Positions 7,805-17,232 of a DNA stretch of 41,709 nucleotides are shown here, in pieces. A program made the position numbers and the translations under genes. Position 1 is the stretch's first letter. Every line of letters starts with the position of its first letter. The stretch is from contig CACIHJ010000009.1 of NCBI GenBank assembly GCA_902586435.1, forward strand, positions 1 through 41,709, read 5' to 3'. This DNA is from an uncultured Bacteroidota bacterium (GTDB lineage: Bacteria; Bacteroidota; Bacteroidia; Flavobacteriales; Flavobacteriaceae). The notes beneath the pieces were generated by a model. That model saw only the letters and a list, made by a program, of their open reading frames with translations. It was not told where the DNA came from and made no database searches.

Positions 7805-8953
7805 ATGTTTTCGAGCAATAAAACAATTGGAATACTTGGGGGTGGTCAACTTGGTAAAATGACACTTGAAGTATCTAATAAATGGGGTATTAAAATATAT
7901 ATCTTAGATCCTGATGAAAACTGTCCATCCAAGTCATTATGTAGCAAATTTTTCCATGGTGATCTAATGGATTTTGAAACAGTCTATAATTTTGGTAAAG
8001 AAGTTGATATAATAACAATTGAAATAGAGAATATTAATGTTAAAGCATTAGAAAAGCTCAAAAAAGAAAATAAAATTATTTATCCTCAACCTGAAATATT
8101 AAAAATAATTCAAGATAAATCTCTTCAAAAAGAATTCTACTTAAATAATGGTATCCCTTCGACTCCATTTAAAGTATGTGCTTCAAAAGAAGAGATAGAA
8201 AGTGATATTTCTAATGGCAATAGAACTTATCCCTTTATATGGAAATCGTCTAAAATGGGTTATGATGGATATGGAGTTAAATTAATAAATGGTTATGGTT
8301 GTTTAGAAAAAATTCCTGATAAACATTGCATAATAGAAGATAAAGCTGAGATTGAAAAAGAATTATCTGTAATGGTAGTGTCAACTCCTTCAGGCGAACA
8401 AATTAATTATCCAGTAGTTGAAATGGAATTTAACTCTAAATCAAATCAAGTTGAATATATAATTTCGCCAGCTAGAATAAGTGATCAGTTAATGAGAAAG
8501 GCTGAAAATCTAGCTCTTGATGTCTCTAGATCTTATGGAAGTATAGGACTACTAGCGGTTGAAATGTTTCTAACAAAAAATGGAGATATCCTTGTAAACG
8601 AAGTAGCTCCTAGACCTCATAATAGTTATCACTTTTCTATTGAAGGCTCTGAAACAAGTCAGTTTGAACAACTAATTAGATCAATTCTTGATCTACCGAT
8701 TGGGAAAACAGACATTACTAATAACGCTGTAATGGTTAATTTGGTTGGTGAGAATAATACAAAAGGACCTGTATTTTATAAAAATTTGGATCAATTAATT
8801 GGAATCAAAGGTGTTAATCCTCATATTTATGGAAAAAAAGAGACAAGGCCAAATAGAAAAATGGGCCATATAACTGTAATTAATTCCAACATCGACGAAG
8901 CAATAAAAATTGCAAGAGAAATTAAACAGAATATTAAGGTTACATCAACTTAA
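7805..8953 (+). CDS. purK: 5-(carboxyamino)imidazole ribonucleotide synthase PurK
   Basis: ATP-dependent conversion of AIR and bicarbonate to N5-CAIR in purine synthesis. It is an ATP-grasp enzyme with IGILGGGQLGKM at the N-terminus (nucleotide-binding glycine loop), an IENIN segment, WKSSKMGYDGYGV, and the catalytic VNEVAPRPHNSYHF. An in-frame TTG at 7787 would add six residues, but it lies inside the predicted -7 box, so I take the ATG at 7805 (382 residues). It diverges from adk, and purE follows 11 bp later, giving the usual purK-purE unit. Confidence 0.95.
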   Translation: MFSSNKTIGILGGGQLGKMTLEVSNKWGIKIYILDPDENCPSKSLCSKFFHGDLMDFETVYNFGKEVDIITIEIENINVKALEKLKKENKIIYPQPEILKIIQDKSLQKEFYLNNGIPSTPFKVCASKEEIESDISNGNRTYPFIWKSSKMGYDGYGVKLINGYGCLEKIPDKHCIIEDKAEIEKELSVMVVSTPSGEQINYPVVEMEFNSKSNQVEYIISPARISDQLMRKAENLALDVSRSYGSIGLLAVEMFLTKNGDILVNEVAPRPHNSYHFSIEGSETSQFEQLIRSILDLPIGKTDITNNAVMVNLVGENNTKGPVFYKNLDQLIGIKGVNPHIYGKKETRPNRKMGHITVINSNIDEAIKIAREIKQNIKVTST

Positions 8954-8964
8954 AAAGAAAAGAA

Positions 8965-9456
8965 ATGGGAAAAGTAGCAATTATAATGGGAAGCAAATCA
9001 GATTTTGACGTAATGAATGAAGCTATTGAAATTTTAAAATCTTTTAAAATAACTGTTGAATACGATATTGTTTCTGCTCATAGAACACCAAACAAAATGA
9101 TTGATTATGCTCAAAATGCAGAAAAAAAAGGTATTAAGGTTATTATTGCTGGTGCTGGAGGGTCAGCACATCTTCCAGGAATGGTTGCTTCTATAACAAG
9201 TATTCCAGTTATAGGTGTCCCAATAAAATCAAGAAATTCAATTGATGGATGGGATTCTATCTTGTCAATACTCCAAATGCCTGGCGGGGTCCCGGTTGCT
9301 ACTGTTGCTCTTAATGGAGCTAAAAATGCTGGAATCTTAGCGGCACAAATTATAGGGACATTTGATTCTGAAATTAGTAAAAAAATTAAAGAATATAAAA
9401 AGGGACTTGAGGATAAGGTTATCGAAAGCAGCAAAAATCTTAAGAAGAATAATTAG
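8965..9456 (+). CDS. purE: N5-carboxyaminoimidazole ribonucleotide mutase PurE (class I)
   Basis: Moves the carboxyl group of N5-CAIR to give CAIR, the step after PurK. The 163-residue protein has the class I marks: MGSKSDFDVM near the N-terminus, SAHRTP with the catalytic His, GAGGSAHLPGMVAS, and the GIPVKS-type loop (here GVPIKSRNSIDGWDS). Its neighbour PurK supports class I rather than the AIR-carboxylating class II. Its last codons overlap the convergent rhodanese gene by 4 bp, with no terminator visible between them. Confidence 0.96.
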   Translation: MGKVAIIMGSKSDFDVMNEAIEILKSFKITVEYDIVSAHRTPNKMIDYAQNAEKKGIKVIIAGAGGSAHLPGMVASITSIPVIGVPIKSRNSIDGWDSILSILQMPGGVPVATVALNGAKNAGILAAQIIGTFDSEISKKIKEYKKGLEDKVIESSKNLKKNN

Positions 9457-9797
9457 TCTTTCGACCAATCATTATAACCTGATTTATAATGGTATATTTT
9501 CTTGAACCCTAGGTGCTCCATAATTAAGGAGGCTTTAGTACTCCTATTACCTGAGGCGCAATAGACTAAATAAGGTTTATCCTTGTCAAGCTTTGAAATC
9601 TTTTCAAGAAAATCTTTACCTCTAAAATCTATATTGATTGACTCTCCTATAGTTCCCCCATCAAATTCTATATCAGTTCTGAGATCGACTAATGTAACTT
9701 CTTGATTCATTAATTCAAAAACATTAGGTTTTTCTACTTCCTGAATTATCAGAGATTGTATTAAAACTAAAGATATTGTTAATAAAAACTTTAACAT
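9453..9797 (-). CDS. Secreted single-domain rhodanese-like protein
   Basis: A 114-residue protein with an N-terminal hydrophobic signal segment (residues 1-20, MLKFLLTISLVLIQSLIIQ) and one rhodanese domain. The active-site loop YCASGNRS contains the Cys that carries the persulfide, and DLRTDIEFDGGTI and DFRGKDF fit the domain core. It probably acts in the periplasm in sulfur transfer or thiol chemistry; the substrate cannot be told. It has its own transcription direction, converging on purE and diverging from gcvP. Confidence 0.85.
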   Translation of the reverse strand: MLKFLLTISLVLIQSLIIQEVEKPNVFELMNQEVTLVDLRTDIEFDGGTIGESINIDFRGKDFLEKISKLDKDKPYLVYCASGNRSTKASLIMEHLGFKKIYHYKSGYNDWSKD

Positions 9798-9855
9798 TTA
9801 ACAAACAATTTAATAATTAAATTTAATCAATATATATTTTTACAAAAAAATTTAG

Positions 9856-12684
9856 ATGTTTAGAGAGAATTTTTCAAAAAGACATATAGGACCTAACTCT
9901 TCAGAGCTAAAAAAAATCCTAAAAACAATTGGAGTTAAAAGTATTAAACATCTTTTAAAAGATACTATCCCTAAGTCAATTATAATCAACAAAAAGCTTG
10001 AATTGCCTGACTCAATAACTGAGCATGAGTTTCTTAAAGAAATAAAGTCATTATCCTCTATGAATAAGAAATTCAAAACCTACATAGGATTAGGTTATCA
10101 TGATACCTTTACACCATCTGTAATTCAAAGAAATATTTTAGAAAATCCTGGATGGTATACTGCATATACTCCATATCAAGCAGAAATTGCTCAAGGTAGA
10201 CTTGAAGCTTTATTGAATTTTCAAACAATGGTTTGCGATCTAACAAAGATGGAAATTGCAAATGCTTCCCTACTTGATGAAAGCACATCTGCAGCTGAAG
10301 CAATGACTCTTCTTTTTAATAATAGAACTGCTGAACAAAAAAAGGATGAAATAGTCAGCTTTTTTATAGATGATAATATTTTACCACAAACAAAATCAGT
10401 TCTTGAAACAAGAGCACTACCTATTGGAATTAAATTAGAATTTGGTGATATATCTAAAATACAAACTAAGAAATACTTTGGAACTATAGTTCAGTTTCCA
10501 GGAAAACATGGTGATTTAAAAAACTATAACCCTATTTTAGAGAAACTTCAAAAAAATGATATTAAGGTTGTTATCGCTGCTGATTTGATGAGTCTAGTTA
10601 TTGTAGAACCTCCAAAAGAAAATCTTGTAGATGTTGTTGTTGGAACTACTCAAAGATTTGGAATACCATTAGGATATGGAGGACCACATGCTGCTTTTTT
10701 TGCAACTAAGGAAAAATACAAAAGAAGTTTACCAGGGAGAATTATTGGATTAACTAAAGACGTAAATGGAGATAGAGCATTAAGAATGGCTTTACAAACA
10801 AGAGAGCAACATATCAAAAGAGATAGAGCTACATCCAACATCTGTACTGCTCAAGTTCTTCTTGCAGTAATGGCAGGTATGTATGCTGTCTATCATGGTC
10901 CAGAGGGATTAACAAAAATAGCCTCAAGTATCAATAAAAAAACTCAATTTTTATCTAAAAAGATTAGTTCATTAGGTTTAAACCAATTAAATAAATCTTT
11001 CTTTGATACACTACTCATTGAATGTGATTCTAAAAAAATAATTTCAATTTTTAAATCCAAAAAAATTAATGTTTTAAAAGTAGATAGTTCTAAAATTTCT
11101 ATTTCTATTAATGAAAAAACTCTTGAGAAAGATATAGAATCAATTATATCTGTATTCGAAAAGTACACTAACAAAAAAGCTAAATCTTTTGAGTTTCCTT
11201 CAAATATTAATATGGATAAAAAAATGGTTAGATCTTCTAAATTCTTGACTCATAAAGTATTTAACTCATACCATTCTGAAACTTCATTAATGAGATATAT
11301 AAAAAAACTAGAAAATAAGGACTTATCACTAACAAGATCAATGATTTCTCTTGGATCATGTACTATGAAGTTAAATGCTGCAAGTGAAATGATTCCGCTT
11401 AGCTGGGCAGAGTGGAATTCTATTCATCCCTTTGTTCCAACTGACCAAGCAAAAGGATACCATAATATAATTTCAAAACTTGAAGAGTATTTATCAGAAA
11501 TTACAGGTTTCTCTGCTACTTCTCTTCAACCAAATTCTGGAGCTCAAGGAGAGTATAGTGGTCTAATGGTAATAAAGTCCTATTTAAATGATATAGGTCA
11601 AGGGAATCGAAATATATGTCTAATACCTTCATCTGCACATGGAACAAATCCTGCTTCAGCTGTAATGGCTGGGTTTAAAGTTGTAGTTATAAAAACTGAT
11701 AAACATGGGAATATCGATCTTGATGATATTAAGGATAAAATAAATGAGTATAATAATAGCCTTGCTGCTTTAATGATTACTTATCCTTCAACACATGGAG
11801 TATTTGAATCAAATATTAAAACAATAACTAAGCTAATTCATAAATCAGGTGGGCAAGTTTACATGGATGGTGCAAATATGAATGCTCAAGTTGGGGTTAC
11901 AAGTCCCAATATGATTGGTGCAGATGTTTGTCACTTAAATCTTCATAAAACATTTGCAATACCTCACGGAGGAGGTGGCCCAGGTATTGGACCTATTTGT
12001 GTTGCCGATCATTTAAAAGAATATCTTCCATCCAATCCAATTATAAAAACTGGTGGAAATAAAGCTATACCAGCTATTTCTTCAGCACCTTGGGGATCTG
12101 CATTAGCATGTTTAATATCATACGGATATATTAGAATGCTTGGACCAAAAGGGCTAAGGGAATCAACAGAAATTGCAATTGTTAATTCAAATTATTTAAA
12201 AACAAAATTGGAAAAGAACTTTAATATATTATATTCAGGAGAAAAAGGTCGATCTGCTCATGAATTCATAATTGACTGTAGACCTTTTAAAAAATTAAAT
12301 ATTGAAGTAAATGATATTGCAAAAAGGTTGATGGATTATGGTTTCCATGCTCCAACAGTTTCTTTTCCTGTTCCTGGAACAATAATGATTGAACCTACAG
12401 AAAGTGAGAATCTAGATGAACTTGATCGATTCTCTGATGCAATGAATTCAATATATGAAGAGATTACAACTAATGAAATTTCCAGAGAATTATTGAGAAA
12501 TGCCCCACATACTCTTCAAATGGCTATTTCTGATAAATGGCCATATAAGTATTCAAGAGAAGAGGCTTGTTTTCCAAAGGAATACCTGAGAGAAGATAAA
12601 TATTGGCCATCGGTAAGAAGAGTTGATGATGCATTTGGGGATAGAAACTTGATTTGTACTTGCCCACCATTATCATCATTTTAA
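9856..12684 (+). CDS. gcvP: Glycine dehydrogenase (decarboxylating), P-protein
   Basis: The PLP-dependent P-protein of the glycine cleavage system, which decarboxylates glycine and passes the aminomethyl group to lipoyl H-protein. At 942 residues it is the fused (alpha plus beta) form in one chain, starting FSKRHIGPNSSELKKIL. The PLP lysine is in HLNLHKTFAIPHGGGGPG (K698). TPYQAEIAQGRLEAL, GVDV-type substrate loops and AAPWGSA-like SSAPWGSAL near residue 740 agree. The other gcv genes (T, H) are not in the window. The KAS III gene follows after 23 bp, suggesting one transcript. Confidence 0.96.
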   Translation: MFRENFSKRHIGPNSSELKKILKTIGVKSIKHLLKDTIPKSIIINKKLELPDSITEHEFLKEIKSLSSMNKKFKTYIGLGYHDTFTPSVIQRNILENPGWYTAYTPYQAEIAQGRLEALLNFQTMVCDLTKMEIANASLLDESTSAAEAMTLLFNNRTAEQKKDEIVSFFIDDNILPQTKSVLETRALPIGIKLEFGDISKIQTKKYFGTIVQFPGKHGDLKNYNPILEKLQKNDIKVVIAADLMSLVIVEPPKENLVDVVVGTTQRFGIPLGYGGPHAAFFATKEKYKRSLPGRIIGLTKDVNGDRALRMALQTREQHIKRDRATSNICTAQVLLAVMAGMYAVYHGPEGLTKIASSINKKTQFLSKKISSLGLNQLNKSFFDTLLIECDSKKIISIFKSKKINVLKVDSSKISISINEKTLEKDIESIISVFEKYTNKKAKSFEFPSNINMDKKMVRSSKFLTHKVFNSYHSETSLMRYIKKLENKDLSLTRSMISLGSCTMKLNAASEMIPLSWAEWNSIHPFVPTDQAKGYHNIISKLEEYLSEITGFSATSLQPNSGAQGEYSGLMVIKSYLNDIGQGNRNICLIPSSAHGTNPASAVMAGFKVVVIKTDKHGNIDLDDIKDKINEYNNSLAALMITYPSTHGVFESNIKTITKLIHKSGGQVYMDGANMNAQVGVTSPNMIGADVCHLNLHKTFAIPHGGGGPGIGPICVADHLKEYLPSNPIIKTGGNKAIPAISSAPWGSALACLISYGYIRMLGPKGLRESTEIAIVNSNYLKTKLEKNFNILYSGEKGRSAHEFIIDCRPFKKLNIEVNDIAKRLMDYGFHAPTVSFPVPGTIMIEPTESENLDELDRFSDAMNSIYEEITTNEISRELLRNAPHTLQMAISDKWPYKYSREEACFPKEYLREDKYWPSVRRVDDAFGDRNLICTCPPLSSF

Positions 12685-12707
12685 TTTAAATTAATTAATT
12701 TTACATC

Positions 12708-13763
12708 ATGAGTTTTAAAATTACTGGTTCAGGTAGTTATATACCGAAACTTACTAAAGTAAATGATGATTTTTTAGACTCTCAATTTTTTGATAAGAAT
12801 GGATCATCCTTTGAAAATTCCAACTCTGAAATAATTGACAAATTTGTTTCTATAACTGGAATAAAGGAAAGAAAATATGTATCAGAAAAATTAAACTCCT
12901 CAGATTTGGCAACTGAAGCTGCAAAAAATGCTATTAATGATTCTGGCATTGACCCTGAAACTATAAATTATATTATTGTCGCTCATAATTTTGGTGATAT
13001 CTCATGTAATAGTAATCAAATTGATAACCTTCCTGCATTGGCAACAAAGGTTAAAAGAAATTTAAATATAAAAAATCCAAAATGCATCGGATATGATATA
13101 CTTTTTGGATGTCCAGGATGGATTGAAGGAGTTATTCAAGCTAAATCATTTATACAATCAAATATGGCCAGCAAGTGTCTTATAATAGGTAGTGAGACTT
13201 TATCTAGAGTAACTGATTTAAATGATAGAGACTCTATGATATATGCTGATGGTGCTGGAGCAGTTATACTTGAAAGTAAAGACTCTCATTCTGGAGGTAT
13301 ATTATCACATTCCTCTGCAACCTATACCTCAGAAGGTGAAAATGAATTTCTTTTTTATGGAGTTGGAAATAAAATCAGTAATGAAAAATTTCTAAAAATG
13401 AATGGTAGGAAAGTCTATGAGTTTGCACTAAAAAATGTACCATTGGCAATGAAAGAATGCTTTGATGAGTCTAAGGAGAATATCTCTAGTCTTAAAAAAA
13501 TATTTATACATCAAGCAAATCAAAAAATGGATGAAGCTATTATCAAAAGATTTTACAGACTATATAAAACCCCTCCACCTGATAATGTTCTTCCAATGAA
13601 TATTCAAGAATATGGTAATAGTTCTGTAGCAACAATACCAACACTTTTTGATATCGTAAGAAAAAATAATTATAAAGGTCATAAAATAAGTGAAGGAGAT
13701 ATAATTATGTTTGCAAGTGTAGGAGCTGGAATGAATGTTAATGCTATAACTTATCAAGTATAA
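12708..13763 (+). CDS. 3-oxoacyl-ACP synthase III family (FabH-like)
   Basis: A thiolase-fold condensing enzyme of 351 residues. The catalytic triad is visible: Cys135 in DILFGCPGWIEG, His268 in IHQANQKMD, and Asn304 in YGNSSVATIP. SSDLATEAAKNAI and DGAGAVILE are further family motifs. It is longer and more divergent than housekeeping FabH, so it may be a specialised KAS III that starts a particular fatty acid or lipid rather than the main FabH. It is tied by a 3-bp gap to an MlaE-type lipid permease and its ATPase, which hints at membrane lipid work. The exact acyl substrate is unknown. Confidence 0.88.
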   Translation: MSFKITGSGSYIPKLTKVNDDFLDSQFFDKNGSSFENSNSEIIDKFVSITGIKERKYVSEKLNSSDLATEAAKNAINDSGIDPETINYIIVAHNFGDISCNSNQIDNLPALATKVKRNLNIKNPKCIGYDILFGCPGWIEGVIQAKSFIQSNMASKCLIIGSETLSRVTDLNDRDSMIYADGAGAVILESKDSHSGGILSHSSATYTSEGENEFLFYGVGNKISNEKFLKMNGRKVYEFALKNVPLAMKECFDESKENISSLKKIFIHQANQKMDEAIIKRFYRLYKTPPPDNVLPMNIQEYGNSSVATIPTLFDIVRKNNYKGHKISEGDIIMFASVGAGMNVNAITYQV

Positions 13764-13766
13764 TAA

Positions 13767-14504
13767 ATGAGACTCTTTTTTCACATCGGATTATACTTCT
13801 TGATGATAGGTAATACATTTAGAAAATTTACTAAATGGTCTGTACTAAAAATATTAATTTTTAAAGAAATTGATGACTTAATTATTCGATCTTTTGGGAT
13901 AGTTGCATTTATATCATTTTTTGTTGGTGGAGTTGTTGCTATTCAAACAGCGCTTAATATTGAAAATCCTCTTTTACCAGGAAACCTTGTAGGTTTTGCA
14001 ACTAGACAATCTGTAATACTAGAATTTGCTCCTACATTTATTTCTATAATTATGGCAGGAAAAGTAGGCTCATTTATAACCTCTAGTATTGGCACAATGA
14101 GAGTTACTGAACAGATAGATGCACTAGAAGTAATGGGTATAAATGCTCATAATTACCTTATTTTCCCAAAGATTGTAGCTTTATTATTATATCCTTTTCT
14201 TATAACTATTGCAATGTTTTTAGGAATAATAGGTGGATACATTGTTAGTATTTATGGAGGCTTCTCTACAAGCTATGATTTCATTCAAGGAATTCAGCTT
14301 GATTTTAGAGTATATCATCTTTTTTACGCCTATTCAAAAACTATACTTTTTGCATTTATCTTGGCTACTATACCTTCATATCATGGATACTATATGAAAG
14401 GTGGCGCACTAGAAGTTGGTAAAGCTTCTACAATTTCCTTTGTATGGACAAGTGTTGTTATAATAATTGTAAACTATATAATAACTCAATTACTCTTAGC
14501 ATAA
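13767..14504 (+). CDS. MlaE-family ABC transporter permease
   Basis: An inner-membrane permease of the MlaE/YrbE family, which moves phospholipids between membranes in didermic bacteria. The 245-residue protein has about five hydrophobic segments and the diagnostic GTMRVTEQIDALEVMG motif in its centre (near residue 110), with FVGGVVAIQTA before it and PKIVALLLYPFL after it. Its TAA overlaps the ATG of the ATPase gene by one base, so the two are coupled. No MlaD (MCE) gene is adjacent, so the partner must be elsewhere. Confidence 0.92.
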   Translation: MRLFFHIGLYFLMIGNTFRKFTKWSVLKILIFKEIDDLIIRSFGIVAFISFFVGGVVAIQTALNIENPLLPGNLVGFATRQSVILEFAPTFISIIMAGKVGSFITSSIGTMRVTEQIDALEVMGINAHNYLIFPKIVALLLYPFLITIAMFLGIIGGYIVSIYGGFSTSYDFIQGIQLDFRVYHLFYAYSKTILFAFILATIPSYHGYYMKGGALEVGKASTISFVWTSVVIIIVNYIITQLLLA

Positions 14505-15268
14505 TGATTAAAATAGAAAACATATCAAAATCATTTGATCAAGTTAAGGTTGTGGATAATATTTCAACAGTATTTGATAAAGGGAAAACAAACTTAATAA
14601 TTGGACAGAGTGGTTCAGGAAAAACCGTTCTAATGAAATGTTTGGTAGGTTTATTAAATATTGATAATGGAAAGATCTTCTTTGAAGATAAGTCATTTAA
14701 TAGTTTAAGCTTTTCAAATCTTTCTACTCTAAGGAAAGAGATAGGCATGGTCTTCCAAGGTAGTGCTCTTTTTGATTCAATGTCTGTTCTTGAGAATATA
14801 ATTTTTCCATTGAGAATGTTTTCAGACAAATCAGAAGATGAGATGATTTATAGAGGGAATGAAGTAATAAAAAGAGTAGATCTAAAAGACGCAAATAATA
14901 AATTGCCGTCTGAAATTTCTGGTGGAATGAAAAAAAGAGTTGCTATAGCTAGAGCAATTGTATTAAACCCTAAATATCTTTTTTGTGATGAACCAAATTC
15001 TGGTCTTGATCCAAAAACTGCTATTATAATTGACAACTTAATTAAGGAAATTACAGAAGAATATAATATAACTACAGTAATTAATACACATGATATGAAT
15101 TCAGTTATGGAAATAGGACAAAAGATAATTTTCTTAGTTAATGGAAGAAAAATTTGGGAAGGCACAAAAGAGGAAATCTTTGACACAGGTAATGAGTCTG
15201 TAGATAATTTTGTCTATTCCTCAGAGTTATTTAAGAAAGTTAAGGATATTCAAAAGAAAAGAAAATAA
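14504..15268 (+). CDS. MlaF-like ABC transporter ATP-binding protein
   Basis: The ATPase partner of the preceding MlaE permease. The 254-residue protein has Walker A GQSGSGKT (near residue 36), a Q-loop in GMVFQGSALFDSMSV that is typical of MlaF, signature SGGMKKRVAIARA, Walker B LFCDEPNSGLDP and the switch His in NTHDM. I place the start at the ATG at 14504, which overlaps the permease stop, rather than the in-frame ATG at 14444, because the ABC domain starts at MIKIENISKSF. It ends 9 bp from the convergent SDR gene. Confidence 0.94.
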   Translation: MIKIENISKSFDQVKVVDNISTVFDKGKTNLIIGQSGSGKTVLMKCLVGLLNIDNGKIFFEDKSFNSLSFSNLSTLRKEIGMVFQGSALFDSMSVLENIIFPLRMFSDKSEDEMIYRGNEVIKRVDLKDANNKLPSEISGGMKKRVAIARAIVLNPKYLFCDEPNSGLDPKTAIIIDNLIKEITEEYNITTVINTHDMNSVMEIGQKIIFLVNGRKIWEGTKEEIFDTGNESVDNFVYSSELFKKVKDIQKKRK

Positions 15269-15277
15269 GATATTAGA

Positions 15278-15952
15278 TTATTCTAGGTTACCTTTATCTA
15301 GTGTTATTATTTCTCCATTCCTTGTATTGTTTTGATCAAAAGCAAAATCTAGAATCTGTTTTGCCATTTCATCAGGCATTATTTTAGCTTCGTAGCCAGG
15401 AAAAGCTTCTGCTAACATTTTAGTTTTTACAGATCCTAAAGCTAGACAATTAAATCTAGGACGTGATCTGTATTCTTCAGCTAAAACTTCTGTTAAAGTG
15501 ATTAATGCGCCTTTACTACTTGCATAAGCTGATAAGCCTGGGAACTTCTTGCTTGTATTTACACCCCCGATACTACTAATATTGATTACCTGTCCATCAG
15601 TATTTATTATTGGCAATAAAGCCCTAGTAAGATTAGCTAGACCAAAAACATTAACATCATATACTTTTTTAAATGTATCATCAGTAGTATCTCTAAATTT
15701 ATCTTTAATTAATAAGCCTGCATTATTAATTAAAATGTCTATTGTTATATTTCCTGATGTTAAATTGTTTACTAATTCATTAATTTGATTTTGATTAGTT
15801 ACATCTACAGAGTAAGATCTTATACCTAACTCAGTAGCTCGTGAATTAATATTTCTTGATATTCCTATGACGTTATGCCCTTGCTTTTTTGATTCTTCAC
15901 AAATTGCAAAACCTATTCCTGAACTTGATCCTGAAACTAAAATTGTTTTCAT
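15278..15952 (-). CDS. Short-chain dehydrogenase/reductase (SDR)
   Basis: A classical SDR of 224 residues, NAD(P)-dependent, with the cofactor loop SGSSSGIGFAI near the N-terminus, LINNAG, the catalytic Ser in INISSIGG, and YASSK (Tyr and Lys). The substrate is not readable. It is short for the family, mainly at the C-terminus. It lies 25 bp downstream of the pyruvate dehydrogenase E2 gene on the same strand and may be read through from it, but no functional link is evident. Confidence 0.88.
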   Translation of the reverse strand: MKTILVSGSSSGIGFAICEESKKQGHNVIGISRNINSRATELGIRSYSVDVTNQNQINELVNNLTSGNITIDILINNAGLLIKDKFRDTTDDTFKKVYDVNVFGLANLTRALLPIINTDGQVINISSIGGVNTSKKFPGLSAYASSKGALITLTEVLAEEYRSRPRFNCLALGSVKTKMLAEAFPGYEAKIMPDEMAKQILDFAFDQNNTRNGEIITLDKGNLE

Positions 15953-15977
15953 ACTGGTAAAATTAGGAAATGCTAAT

Positions 15978-17231
15978 TCAAATTAATATAGATACAGGAT
16001 TCTCTATATATTCTTTCAATGTTTGTAGAAATGATGAACCTGTAGCACCATCAACTGTTCTATGATCACAAGCTAATGTTAATTTCATAGTGTTTCCAAC
16101 TACAATTTCTCCATCCTTTACAATTGGTTTCTGAATGATTGAACCAACGGATAGAATTGCAGAATTTGGTTGATTAATTATAGATGTAAAACTTTCTATT
16201 CCAAACATTCCAAGATTAGAAATAGTAAAAGTGCTACCTTCTATTTCAGCTGGGGTTAACTTTTTATTTTTAGCTCTTTCTGCAAAATCTTTTATCTCAT
16301 CATTTATCTGAGAAAAATTCTTTGAGCTTGCAAATTTTACGACTGGCACAATAAGACCATCTTCAACTGCAACAGCAATTCCTAGGTGTATATGTTCATT
16401 CACTTGTATTTTATCATCATACCATCTTGAATTAACTTTTGGATTCTTAACTAATGAGAGGGCTACTGCCTTAACTATAATGTCATTATATGATATCTTT
16501 TTATTTTGAGTATTGATGTATTGTTGTCTAAATGAAATCATATTATCCATTTCAAATTCAACAGTCAAATAATAATGAGGAGCGGTGAACTTTGATTCAG
16601 ATAATCTTTTTGCAATTGATTTTCTCATTGTGCTATTTGAAAGATCATACGATGACTCTTCAGTTGGCAAGATCATATTGTTTGTATTAACAAAGCTTGC
16701 TGGTTTATAATTTTCTATATCTCTTTTAACAATTCTACCATTATCTCCAGTACCTTTAACTTGATTAATATCTATTCCCTTTTCATGAGCAAGTTTATTT
16801 GCTAGAGGAGAGATTAAAACTTTTTCGCCAAGAGACTTCTCTGGCTCTTTTACAGGCTCTGGCTCTTTTACAGGCTCTGGCTCTTTTACAGGTTCTGGCT
16901 CTTTTACAGGTTCTGGCTCTTTTACAGGTTCTGGCTCTTTTACAGGTTCTGGCTCAGATTTTGATGCGTCAATTAAACTTGAAATATCTTCTCCTTTCTT
17001 ACCAATAATTGCAATTATACTATCAACAGGTGCAGTTTCACCTTCTTTAATTCCAATATGCAGTAGCTCTCCCTCATGGAATGATTCAAACTCCATAGTG
17101 GCTTTATCGGTTTCTATTTCAGCTAATATATCCCCTTCATTTACAGAATCACCTACTTTTTTGAACCATTTTGCAAGGGTTCCTTCCTCCATGGTATCAC
17201 TTAATCTAGGCATATTAATTACTTCAGCCAT
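15978..17231 (-). CDS. aceF: Pyruvate dehydrogenase E2, dihydrolipoamide acetyltransferase
   Basis: The core of the pyruvate dehydrogenase complex, which transfers acetyl from lipoate to CoA. Domains in order: one lipoyl domain (residues 3-80, lipoyl lysine K43 in ETDKATMEF); an extended linker of repeated PVKEPE hexapeptides (about 93-135); a peripheral-subunit-binding domain (about 138-172, SPLANKLAHEKGIDINQVKG); and the catalytic domain with DHRTVDGATG (H390, D394). It is followed 25 bp later by an SDR and preceded by pdhA with a one-base gap. The E1-beta gene and E3 are not here, so E1-beta must be encoded elsewhere, as often seen in Flavobacteriia. Confidence 0.94.
   Translation of the reverse strand: MAEVINMPRLSDTMEEGTLAKWFKKVGDSVNEGDILAEIETDKATMEFESFHEGELLHIGIKEGETAPVDSIIAIIGKKGEDISSLIDASKSEPEPVKEPEPVKEPEPVKEPEPVKEPEPVKEPEPVKEPEKSLGEKVLISPLANKLAHEKGIDINQVKGTGDNGRIVKRDIENYKPASFVNTNNMILPTEESSYDLSNSTMRKSIAKRLSESKFTAPHYYLTVEFEMDNMISFRQQYINTQNKKISYNDIIVKAVALSLVKNPKVNSRWYDDKIQVNEHIHLGIAVAVEDGLIVPVVKFASSKNFSQINDEIKDFAERAKNKKLTPAEIEGSTFTISNLGMFGIESFTSIINQPNSAILSVGSIIQKPIVKDGEIVVGNTMKLTLACDHRTVDGATGSSFLQTLKEYIENPVSILI
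16841..16948 (-). repeat. Six tandem 18-bp repeats in the E2 linker
   Basis: Six head-to-tail 18-bp units encode six PVKEPE hexapeptides in the flexible linker between the lipoyl and subunit-binding domains; a partial unit follows. The units are almost identical and differ by one synonymous C/T change that separates the first two units (plus-strand order) from the other four. Copy number is likely to vary by slippage without breaking the frame, because the unit is a multiple of three. Confidence 0.95.
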
Positions 17232-17232
17232 A

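Noticed and set aside
16841-16948. Possible CRISPR-like array
   Set aside because: Units are contiguous 18-bp repeats without spacers and encode an in-frame linker.
16799-17008. Open frame on the plus strand with a Leu/Gln/Ala-rich repeat
   Set aside because: It is the antisense reading of the PVKEPE linker repeats of the E2 gene; the pattern comes from the repeat, not from coding.
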